From Roseiarcus sp031367195 (lineage in GTDB: Bacteria > Pseudomonadota > Alphaproteobacteria > Rhizobiales > Beijerinckiaceae), in contig JANLPL010000245.1 in NCBI GenBank assembly GCA_031367195.1, positions 1-13,557 of the forward strand: a stretch of 13,557 nt of DNA, read 5' to 3'. Each line of letters opens with the position of its first letter. The first letter of the stretch is position 1. Below are positions 1 to 5,568 of this stretch, one piece after another. Below the pieces are notes generated by a model. It was not told the DNA's origin and did not search any database. It worked only from the letters and a program-made list of their open reading frames with translations. The translations under genes and the position numbers were made by a program.

Positions 1-63
1 ATCGCTTGAATAGCGCGCCCGAATGACATCATATTTCGCCCGATCGGCCTCGTTCCAAGGCAT
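1..63 (-). CDS. IS5-family-like transposase, N-terminal fragment (runs off the window)
   Basis: On the minus strand an ATG at 63 opens a frame of 21 codons continuing to the window edge, beginning MPWNEADRAKYDVIRARY. This resembles the start of IS5-family (IS427-type) DDE transposases, which commonly begin with a Trp-containing stretch followed by an R-Y-x-S-D segment before the conserved 'EW' region. A purine-rich ribosome-binding site (GGGAG) lies about nine bases upstream. The catalytic residues would all lie outside the window, so family assignment rests on the N-terminus and on the context: it sits just inside an insertion point that truncates a neighbouring gene. Confidence 0.55.
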   Translation of the reverse strand, partial: MPWNEADRAKYDVIRARYSSD

Positions 64-157
64 CGCGAATCTCCCAAAGTTGTTGCAAACCCAGGGAATC
101 AGCCCCAGCGAGGCCGGTCAACCGAATTTTCGGTCAGGCTCTCAGTCCGACAGGCTG
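1..157 (-). mobile_element. Terminal part of an IS5-like insertion sequence
   Basis: The argE-type reading frame to the right is homologous only up to a CTAG at 158-161; left of it the sequence is unrelated and leads on the minus strand into a transposase-like start. CTAG or a related tetranucleotide is a known target for several IS5-family elements, so the element end is placed at about 157 with CTAG as the presumed target. A 6-bp hairpin (ACCGAA/TTCGGT, 121-134) lies between the element end and the transposase start, where it could hinder read-in transcription. The other terminus is outside the window, so terminal inverted repeats and a target duplication cannot be confirmed. Confidence 0.6.
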
Positions 158-578
158 CTAGGCAGCCGACTTCCTCGTCACAGGAGAACGCCAGATGAAG
201 CGGCGTGGCGAGATCCATCCGGGCCGCGCGATCCGCGGCCGCCAGCGCGCAGGCGAGAAAGCCTTTCATGTCAGCGGCGCCGCGCCCGGTCAGGCGTCCA
301 TCGAGATCACGCAGACGAAAGGGATCGCCGCTCCAGGCCTGCCCATCGACGGGAACGACGTCGGTGTGGCCCGAGAGCATCACGCCGCCGCGATCCCTAG
401 GACCAAGGGTGGCGAACAGGTTGGCCTTGGTTCCCTCGGGGTTGGGCGTCAAAACCGCCTCGATCCCGCGCGTGGCGAGGAATTCGACGACGAAGTCGAT
501 CAGGTCGCGGTTCGAAGCCGAGGAAACCGTGGGGAAGGCGATGAGGCGGTCGAGAATCTCCAGCGAGGCGGCGGTCAT
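158..578 (-). pseudogene. argE: Acetylornithine deacetylase-type M20 metallopeptidase, truncated by the insertion
   Basis: The first 140 codons encode a clear ArgE/DapE-family N-terminus. SGHTDVVP holds the metal ligand His71 and the catalytic-side Asp73. GRGAADMKG holds the bridging Asp103. CDEEVGCL supplies the catalytic Glu135 and metal ligand Glu136. Intact ArgE proteins are about 380-390 residues, so the C-terminal ~60%, including the dimerisation (lid) domain and the last zinc ligands, is gone. Homology stops at a CTAG; the frame then runs 18 foreign codons into the insertion sequence and stops. The start at 578 has a good purine-rich site (GGAAGGGA) just upstream. ArgE removes acetate from N-acetylornithine; related M20 enzymes act on other N-acyl or N-carbamoyl amino acids. 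It is divergent from creatinase, with which it shares an intergenic region, so it may once have belonged to that catabolic locus. The 3' part may survive beyond the element. Confidence 0.82.
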
Positions 579-677
579 CGGCGAGTTCCCTTCCGTTTTG
601 CGCTTTTAGCGGAACCGAGAAGGCCGGGAAACGTGCGACGGGCGTCCCATTTCGCCGTCACCGCGATGCGCTTCGGC

Positions 678-695
678 GCAAATAGGGCGATTTGC
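678..695. promoter_or_regulatory. Candidate operator: palindrome GCAAAT-N6-ATTTGC
   Basis: A perfect 6-bp inverted repeat with a 6-bp spacer lies in the 208-bp region between the divergent argE-type remnant and creatinase. A third half-site (GCAAAT) follows at 718-723, 40 bp from the first. A dyad plus an extra half-site in a divergent intergenic region is typical of LysR-type or GntR-type regulator binding, and a LysR gene lies two genes away. No convincing -35/-10 or sigma-54 promoter was recognised here for creatinase. Confidence 0.35.
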
Positions 696-786
696 ATTAC
701 TCATTTCCCTCGGCCGCGCAAATGATCGTAGCTTTTCCCCATTCAGCACAGCGCCGCCGTTTGCCCGGCGCCGCGAGGGAGACACG

Positions 787-2022
787 ATGAATATCAACGC
801 GCGGCCGACGCCGAACGAATTGCTCCGCTTGCAGATCATGCACAATGGCGAAAAGGTGAAGGGCACGTTCAGCGCCGCCGAGATGCAGCGCCGGCAGGAC
901 AACCTGCGTCGCGCGCTCGAAGAGATGAAGCTCGACGCGGCGCTGCTGACCTCCTACCACAACATCAACTATTTCTCCGACTTTCTCTATTGCTCGTTCG
1001 GCCGCAAGTTCGCTTTCGTCGTCACGCCGACCCGGGCCGTCTCGATCTCGCCGGGCATCGACGCGGGCCAGCCGTGGCGCCGAACTTTTGGCGACAACAT
1101 CACCTATACGGACTGGCGCAAGGACAATTATTACTTCGCGCAGCAGGAAGAACTGAAAGGCGCCAGGCGCGTCGGCATCGAGTTCGACCATGTAAATCTC
1201 GAAACGCACCAGATGTTGCGCGACGCGCTGCCGGGCGTCGAATTCGTCGATCTCGGCCAGGCGACGATGTGGATGCGCACGCTCAAGTCGGCCGAGGAAA
1301 TCGAGATCATCAAACACGGCGCCAAAACCGCCGACATCGGCGGCTACGCCATCCGCGCCGCGATCCGAGAGGGCGTCGCCGAGCATGAAATCGCCCTGGC
1401 CGGCACGCAGGCGATGGTGCGCCACATCGCCAACACCTTGCCCCACGCCGAACTGATGGACACCTGGGTCTGGTTCCAGTCCGGCGTCAACACAGACGGC
1501 GCGCATAATCCCGTCACGTCGCGCAAGCTCGTGAAGGGGGACATCCTGTCGCTCAACTGTTTCCCGATGATTGCGGGCTATTACACCGCGCTCGAACGCA
1601 CGCTGTTCGTCGACCATGTGAGCGACGCGCACCGGAAGATCTGGGACGTGAACTGTGAAGTGCACCGTCGCGGCCTTGAGATCCTGCGTCCGGGCAGGCG
1701 CTGCGGCGACATCGCCGCCGAGTTGAACGAGATCTATCGCCGCCACGGCCTGCTGGGCTATCGCTCGTTCGGCTACGGCCATTCATTCGGCGTGCTCAGT
1801 CATTACTACGGGCGCGAGGCGGGCGTGGAACTGCGCGAGGACATCAACACCGTGTTGCAGCCCGGCATGGTCGTCTCGATGGAGCCGATGCTGTCGATCC
1901 CCGAAGGCCTGCCCGGGGCCGGCGGCTATCGCGAACACGACATTCTCGTGCTGACCGAAACGGGCGCCGAAAACATCACCGGCTTCCCCTTCGGCCCGGA
2001 ACACAATATCGTGCGCGGCTGA
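787..2022 (+). CDS. Creatinase (creatine amidinohydrolase), M24 'pita-bread' family
   Basis: Creatinase hydrolyses creatine to sarcosine and urea, in the cytoplasm as a homodimer. The 411-residue product is close to the usual ~403 and carries long blocks I recognise from the Pseudomonas putida enzyme, including SYHNINYFSDFLYCSFGR, LMDTWVWFQSG, GDILSLNCFPMIAGYYTALE and FGYGHSFG. With a constant offset, the known active-site residues all line up: Phe71 and Arg73 (Phe62, Arg64), catalytic His240 (His232), Glu270 (Glu262), Arg343 (Arg335) and Glu366 (Glu358). The N-terminal creatinase domain covers about residues 30-165 and the M24 domain 175-400. Unlike aminopeptidase P or methionine aminopeptidase, creatinase does not use the dimetal centre. 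The start at 787 has a strong GGGAG site seven bases upstream. A LysR gene follows on the same strand, then an ABC transporter and a DUF1989 gene, which fits import and use of a guanidino compound. Activity on creatine itself rather than a near analogue is inferred. Confidence 0.9.
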   Translation: MNINARPTPNELLRLQIMHNGEKVKGTFSAAEMQRRQDNLRRALEEMKLDAALLTSYHNINYFSDFLYCSFGRKFAFVVTPTRAVSISPGIDAGQPWRRTFGDNITYTDWRKDNYYFAQQEELKGARRVGIEFDHVNLETHQMLRDALPGVEFVDLGQATMWMRTLKSAEEIEIIKHGAKTADIGGYAIRAAIREGVAEHEIALAGTQAMVRHIANTLPHAELMDTWVWFQSGVNTDGAHNPVTSRKLVKGDILSLNCFPMIAGYYTALERTLFVDHVSDAHRKIWDVNCEVHRRGLEILRPGRRCGDIAAELNEIYRRHGLLGYRSFGYGHSFGVLSHYYGREAGVELREDINTVLQPGMVVSMEPMLSIPEGLPGAGGYREHDILVLTETGAENITGFPFGPEHNIVRG

Positions 2023-2036
2023 CGCGGGGCCTGAAC

Positions 2037-2059
2037 GCCGCGGGCGCTCAGCCCGTGGC
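2037..2059 (+). terminator. Stem-loop just after creatinase
   Basis: A 9-bp stem (GCCGCGGGC with GCCCGTGGC, one G-U pair) with a GCTCA loop lies 15 bases after the creatinase stop. No T-tract follows, so it may be a weak or Rho-assisted terminator, or an mRNA 3'-end stabiliser, rather than a classical intrinsic terminator. Confidence 0.35.
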
Positions 2060-2062
2060 GTA

Positions 2063-2083
2063 GCCGCTCCGCGAGAGAGCGGC
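2063..2083 (+). promoter_or_regulatory. Stem-loop abutting the LysR start codon
   Basis: A perfect 7-bp stem (GCCGCTC / GAGCGGC) with a 7-base loop ends at the base before the LysR ATG. The only Shine-Dalgarno-like purines (GAGAGAG, 2073-2079) lie partly in the loop and partly in the stem, so the fold could limit ribosome access and keep regulator levels low. This is a structural reading only. Confidence 0.3.
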
Positions 2084-2932
2084 ATGCGAGATATTCCGAC
2101 CGATCTGCTTCGGGCCTTCATCGCGATCATCGACCTCAAGGGCTTCGCGCGCGCGGGCGACAAGCTCGGGCGCACGCAGTCGGCGATTTCGCTGCGCATG
2201 AAGCGCTTGCAGGAGATCATCGAGGCGCCGCTGTTCACGAGGGAAGGCGGTACGCAGCTTTCGGAGGAAGGCGAGATCGTCGCCGGCTATGCGCGGCAGA
2301 TCCTGGCGCTCAACGACGGCATGCTCGTCAAGCTCGCGCGGCGGGAAAGCGGCGGCCGGCTGCGTCTGGGCATGCCCAACGACTACGCCGACCATTTCCT
2401 GCCGCGCCTGATGGCGGGGCTCGACGCGGAGGACAATAGCCTTGCCTTCGATGTCGTCTGTGGATTGTCATACGAGCTTTTGCAGGGCCTGCGCGACGAT
2501 CTCTACGACATCGTCATCGCGATGACGCCGGACGAACCGGCGCAGGGGGCCTTCATGACCTGGCGCGAACGTCTGGTCTGGGTGGGTCAATCCGTCGAAG
2601 GCCCCAATACGCGCGATCCTGTGCGCATCGTCTGTTATCCCGAGGGCTGCCTCTATCGGCGCGCGATGCTGACCGCGATGCGGCGCGAGGGCCGGCCCTT
2701 TTCCGTCGTCTATGTCAGCCCGTCGCTGAACGGCATAGAAGCGGCGGTCTCGACCGGCTTCGGCGTCAGCGTGCTCGCCGAGCGCATTTTGCCCGGCGAC
2801 GTGCAACCCATCGGTCGGCAAGCGCAACTGCCCGCCCTCCCCGACGTCGTCGTGGGCGTTTACCTCAATCCGCGCGCCCAGACGGGTGTCGCCAAGAGCT
2901 TCGCCGCGCGCTTCGCGGGCATGTTTATGTAG
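2084..2932 (+). CDS. LysR-type transcriptional regulator
   Basis: A 282-residue protein with the LysR layout. The N-terminal winged helix-turn-helix spans about residues 5-63, with the family pattern LLRAFIAIIDLKGFARAG followed by a recognition segment RTQSAISLRMKRLQ and a wing ending LFTRE. The linker helix is about 64-90 and the co-inducer-binding domain about 90-275. The length is slightly below the usual 290-310. LysR proteins are tetramers that bind T-N11-A-containing dyads and respond to a pathway metabolite. Position directly after creatinase and before the transporter makes it the likely local regulator, perhaps acting at the dyad upstream of creatinase (678-695). It would not itself activate the sigma-54 promoter ahead of the transporter, which needs an AAA+ activator. 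The start at 2084 is the first ATG that gives a complete helix-turn-helix. Confidence 0.93.
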   Translation: MRDIPTDLLRAFIAIIDLKGFARAGDKLGRTQSAISLRMKRLQEIIEAPLFTREGGTQLSEEGEIVAGYARQILALNDGMLVKLARRESGGRLRLGMPNDYADHFLPRLMAGLDAEDNSLAFDVVCGLSYELLQGLRDDLYDIVIAMTPDEPAQGAFMTWRERLVWVGQSVEGPNTRDPVRIVCYPEGCLYRRAMLTAMRREGRPFSVVYVSPSLNGIEAAVSTGFGVSVLAERILPGDVQPIGRQAQLPALPDVVVGVYLNPRAQTGVAKSFAARFAGMFM

Positions 2933-3000
2933 AGGCATGAGCAACGCTGATCCGGCCATGACAATTTCTCATTTCGCCTGTTCGTCAATCTCACGCTACG

Positions 3001-3040
3001 CTTTGGCTCCGGCGAACCGCCGCGTTGCCTGGGGCCAAAG
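3001..3040. promoter_or_regulatory. Long inverted repeat, candidate enhancer (UAS) for the sigma-54 promoter
   Basis: Arms CTTTGGCTCC (3001-3010) and GGGGCCAAAG (3031-3040) are complementary over 10 bp with one G-T mismatch (G-U in RNA), separated by 20 bp that hold a smaller hairpin (GGCG/CGCC, 3011-3021). The centre lies about 115 bp upstream of the predicted transcription start, the usual distance for activator sites of sigma-54 promoters. A GGTGC just after the right arm (3040-3044) resembles one NtrC half-site, but its partner half is poor. If the LysR transcript reads this far, the same sequence could act as a stem-loop 70-110 bases past its stop. Confidence 0.35.
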
Positions 3041-3110
3041 GTGCGAGGCCATTTCCTATGTTTGGCGCTCTTCCCCGACGCGCCCGGCGCCGCATTCAAC
3101 AACGGCGCTC

Positions 3111-3125
3111 TGGCACGCTTATTGC
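3111..3125 (+). promoter_or_regulatory. Sigma-54 (RpoN) promoter, -24/-12 type
   Basis: TGGCACGCTTATTGC matches the consensus TGGCACG-N4-TTGC fully, with GG and GC correctly 10 bp apart. Transcription is predicted to start near 3137, giving a ~110-base leader before the ATPase gene at 3248. The site lies in a non-coding stretch of 315 bp on the correct strand for the transporter cluster. RpoN promoters require an AAA+ activator and often respond to nitrogen limitation (NtrC), which fits uptake of a nitrogen-rich guanidino substrate. Confidence 0.82.
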
Positions 3126-3212
3126 GAAAATACTGGGCGCGACGCAATATGCGCGAAGCTCCGCTAGGTGGAGGCGCCGGTTTCTAATGTGGGTAGCTGA
3201 GATCACAGCGCG

Positions 3213-3241
3213 TAGGGTTCATCGCGCCCATTCCGTGGGCG
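3213..3241 (+). promoter_or_regulatory. Leader stem-loop occluding the ribosome-binding region of the transporter ATPase
   Basis: A perfect 6-bp stem CGCCCA/TGGGCG (3225-3230 with 3236-3241, loop TTCCG) ends six bases before the ATPase ATG and buries the only Shine-Dalgarno-like run (GTGGGCGG). Just before it, TAGGGTTC (3213-3220) recalls the conserved CTAGGGTTCCG block of guanidine-I (ykkC) riboswitches, where it also precedes a hairpin. The remaining conserved elements of that riboswitch (GGTCCGAGAG and the ACAAAAG region) are not visible, so a riboswitch call is not justified; translational control by the hairpin is plausible. Confidence 0.3.
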
Positions 3242-3247
3242 GCTGAA

Positions 3248-4333
3248 ATGCAATCCTCGCGTGCCCAGGGCTTCGTTCGCTTTGAAAATGTGCAAAAGAC
3301 CTATGATGGTCGCTCGCTGGTCGTTAAAGCTCTCAATCTCTCAATCGGGCGCGGCGAATTCTTGACGATGCTCGGCCCGTCCGGCTCCGGCAAGACGACG
3401 ACGCTGATGATGCTTGCGGGCTTCGAAAGCGCGACGAGCGGCGAAATCTTCCTCGACGACGAACTTATCAACAACATCCCGCCGCACAAGCGCGGCCTCG
3501 GCATGGTGTTCCAGAACTACGCCCTGTTTCCACACATGACGGTCGCCGACAATGTCGCCTTCCCCCTGCGTGTACGGGGCATTGCCAAGCCGGAGACGGC
3601 CGAGCGCGTGCGCAATGCGCTCGATATGGTGCGGATGGCAAACTTCGAGGGCCGCAAGCCTGCCCAGCTTTCCGGCGGTCAACAACAGCGCATCGCGCTC
3701 GCTCGCGCGCTCGTGTTCGAGCCCAAGCTGTTGCTGATGGATGAGCCGCTGGGAGCGCTTGACAAGCAATTGCGCGAGCACATGCAGTTCGAGATCAAAC
3801 ATCTGCACGAGCGGCTCGGCATCACCATCGTCTATGTCACGCACGATCAATCGGAGGCGTTGACCATGTCGGACCGCATCGCCGTTTTCAACGACGGCCG
3901 CATCCAGCAGCTGGCGACGCCGTCCGATCTCTACGAGAAGCCGGACAACAGTTTCGTCGCCCAGTTCATCGGCGAGAACAACCGGCTGCGCGGCGTCACC
4001 CGCGCCATTCGCGATGGCCGCGCCGCGGTGGAGATGCCCGGAGGCGCGATCGTTCCCGCGCTCGCGGTGAAGGTCAAGGTCGGCAAGCCGACGCAGATCT
4101 CGATCCGGCCCGAACGTGTCACGCTCGATCCCCTGGCGAGCGACGTTGTTGTCGAGGCGCGCATCGCGGAAGTCATCTATCTCGGCGACCACATCCGCAT
4201 TCGCATGCATGTGTTCAACGACGACGAATTCATCGTCAAGCTCAGCAATGGAGCGAGCCGCCGGGCATTTGCGATCGGCGAATCGTTGCGTGTCGGCTGG
4301 TCCGTCGATGACGGCCGGGCGCTTGATATTTGA
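3248..4333 (+). CDS. ABC transporter ATPase, PotA-like (polyamine/opine/guanidino-compound class)
   Basis: Energises import by hydrolysing ATP on the inner face of the membrane, working with the two permeases and the binding protein downstream. All nucleotide-binding motifs are intact in the 361-residue product: Walker A GPSGSGKTT (43-51), Q-loop Gln89 in VFQNYALFPH, signature LSGGQQQR (141-148), Walker B LLLMDEP (161-167), a GALD D-loop and the switch His199 in THDQ. A C-terminal TOBE domain (about 275-355, with the ISIRPE motif) is typical of the PotA/FbpC/MalK branch. The start at 3248 is the first Met of the frame; an in-frame stop lies at 3194. It is the first gene after the sigma-54 promoter. 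Motif similarity places it with polyamine/opine/ABC-2-like importers, but substrate cannot be read from the ATPase. Confidence 0.93.
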   Translation: MQSSRAQGFVRFENVQKTYDGRSLVVKALNLSIGRGEFLTMLGPSGSGKTTTLMMLAGFESATSGEIFLDDELINNIPPHKRGLGMVFQNYALFPHMTVADNVAFPLRVRGIAKPETAERVRNALDMVRMANFEGRKPAQLSGGQQQRIALARALVFEPKLLLMDEPLGALDKQLREHMQFEIKHLHERLGITIVYVTHDQSEALTMSDRIAVFNDGRIQQLATPSDLYEKPDNSFVAQFIGENNRLRGVTRAIRDGRAAVEMPGGAIVPALAVKVKVGKPTQISIRPERVTLDPLASDVVVEARIAEVIYLGDHIRIRMHVFNDDEFIVKLSNGASRRAFAIGESLRVGWSVDDGRALDI

Positions 4334-4379
4334 GAGATCGGTTCGCGGCGGCCAAATCGCCGTCGCGGACTGGAGGATG

Positions 4380-4422
4380 CGGCGGGACCGCCGGGGTGAC
4401 GCGCCGGACAACCGTCCGGTGC
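4380..4422 (+). promoter_or_regulatory. Tandem stem-loops upstream of the binding-protein gene
   Basis: Two hairpins lie in the 108-bp gap between ATPase and binding-protein genes. The first is CGGCG/CGCCG (4380-4393). The second is a 9-bp stem GCGCCGGAC/GTCCGGTGC with a four-base loop (4401-4422, one G-U). They are followed by a good ribosome-binding site (AGGGAGAACGGAG). Hairpins here often mark mRNA processing or 5'-end protection that raises binding-protein yield over the ATPase. No promoter was recognised in the gap. Confidence 0.35.
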
Positions 4423-4441
4423 AGGGAGAACGGAGTTAGCG

Positions 4442-5530
4442 ATGAAGACCTTTGCAAACATTCTGCTGGCGAGCGCCGCGACGCTGGCTTTCACGGTCGT
4501 TGCGGCTAAGGCCGGCGACCAGATCACGGTCATTTCGTGGGGCGGCGCTTACACGAAATCGCAGACCGAAGCCTATCAGAAGCCCTGGATGGCCAAGACC
4601 GGCAACACGATTGTCTCGGCCGACTACAATGGCGGCCTGGCGGAAGTGAAATCGCAGGTGCAAAGCGGCAACGTCACCTGGGACATCGTCGACGTCGAGC
4701 CGTCGGAAGCCGTTTCCGGCTGTAACGAAGGCCTGTTCGAGAAGCTCGACCTGACCAAACTGCCCAAGGGCGCCGACGGCTCCGACGCCAAGGCCGACTT
4801 CGTCCCCGGCGCGCTGCTCGATTGCGCCGTCGGCACGATCGCCTACGCCAACATCTATGGCTACGATTCGACGAAGTTCCCCGGCGCAAAACCAACCAAG
4901 ATCGCCGACTTTTTCGACACCAAGACCTTCCCCGGCAAGCGCGGCATGAAGAAGGAAGCCAAGGTCAATCTCGAAATGGCGCTTATGGCCGACGGCGTTC
5001 CGGCCGCCGACGTTTACAAGGCGCTCGCCACCAAGGAAGGCGTCGAACGCGCGTTCAAGAAGCTCGAGTCCATCAAGGGGTCGGTCGTGTGGTGGGAAGC
5101 CGGCGCGCAGCCGCCGCAGCTGCTCGCTTCGGGCGAAGTGACGATGACGACCGCCTATAACGGGCGCCTGTTCACCCCGATGGCCACCGAAGGCAAACCC
5201 TTCGTGATTGTTTGGGACGGCCAGCAGCAGGTGTTCGACATGTGGGCGATCCTGAAGGGCTCGAAGAAGAAAGACGTCGCGATGGACTTCATCGCCTTCT
5301 CGACCTCGACGCAGCCGCTCGCCGACCAGGCCAAATATATCCCTTACGGCCCGACGCGAAAATCCTCGGCGCCGCTGGTTGGCAAGTTCATGGACGGCAA
5401 GACCGACATGGGGCCGAATATGCCGACCAACCCGGCCAATATGGGCAACGCGATCGTTCAAAGCGTGTCGTTCTGGTCCGAGCACTATGACGAGCTCAAC
5501 GAGCGTTTCGTCAGCTGGATCGGCAAATAA
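4442..5530 (+). CDS. Periplasmic solute-binding protein, PotD-like (SBP family 1/8)
   Basis: Captures the substrate in the periplasm and delivers it to the permease pair. The 362-residue product starts with a Sec signal peptide (Lys2, hydrophobic core, AKA-G site after residue 24). The mature protein begins DQITVISWGGAYTKSQTEA, a strand and glycine-rich loop typical of PotD-like and related spermidine/putrescine-type binding proteins. Other family-type segments are the hinge-region TVSWDIVDVEPS-like stretch (here VTWDIVDVEPSE), a glycine-rich FPGKRGMKKEAK and a C-terminal helix ending YDELNERFVSWIG. No lipobox Cys is present, so it should be soluble. A strong ribosome-binding site precedes it. 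Polyamine-type proteins bind linear cations, so a creatine- or guanidinoacetate-like ligand is chemically sensible but unproven. Confidence 0.9.
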   Translation: MKTFANILLASAATLAFTVVAAKAGDQITVISWGGAYTKSQTEAYQKPWMAKTGNTIVSADYNGGLAEVKSQVQSGNVTWDIVDVEPSEAVSGCNEGLFEKLDLTKLPKGADGSDAKADFVPGALLDCAVGTIAYANIYGYDSTKFPGAKPTKIADFFDTKTFPGKRGMKKEAKVNLEMALMADGVPAADVYKALATKEGVERAFKKLESIKGSVVWWEAGAQPPQLLASGEVTMTTAYNGRLFTPMATEGKPFVIVWDGQQQVFDMWAILKGSKKKDVAMDFIAFSTSTQPLADQAKYIPYGPTRKSSAPLVGKFMDGKTDMGPNMPTNPANMGNAIVQSVSFWSEHYDELNERFVSWIGK

Positions 5531-5568
5531 CGCCACAGGGACGGGGCGCCTGGGCGCTTCCGAACGCC

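Noticed and set aside
674..688. Possible second sigma-54 promoter before creatinase
   Set aside because: GG and GC spacing is right but the -12 element reads GGGC rather than TTGC and the first base is wrong; too weak.
697..1782. Long minus-strand frame opposite creatinase (361 codons)
   Set aside because: It is antisense to a gene with fully recognisable active-site motifs; its own sequence has no family pattern and reflects high-GC codon bias.
787..2022. Ectoine hydrolase (DoeA) or Xaa-Pro aminopeptidase as identity of the M24 gene
   Set aside because: The substrate-binding blocks (YHNINY-SDFLYCSFGR, Phe71/Arg73) and His240/Glu270/Arg343/Glu366 follow creatinase, and no doeB or other ectoine genes are present.
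3028..3045. NtrC binding site near GGTGC upstream of the sigma-54 promoter
   Set aside because: Only one half matches; the opposite half (expected GCACC) is absent.
3341..4411. Long minus-strand frame opposite the ABC ATPase
   Set aside because: Antisense shadow of intact Walker/signature motifs on the plus strand; low-complexity Arg/Asp/Gln-rich content.
4436..5536. Minus-strand 366-codon frame opposite the binding protein
   Set aside because: Covers the same bases as a signal-peptide-bearing binding protein with a good ribosome-binding site; no recognisable domain.
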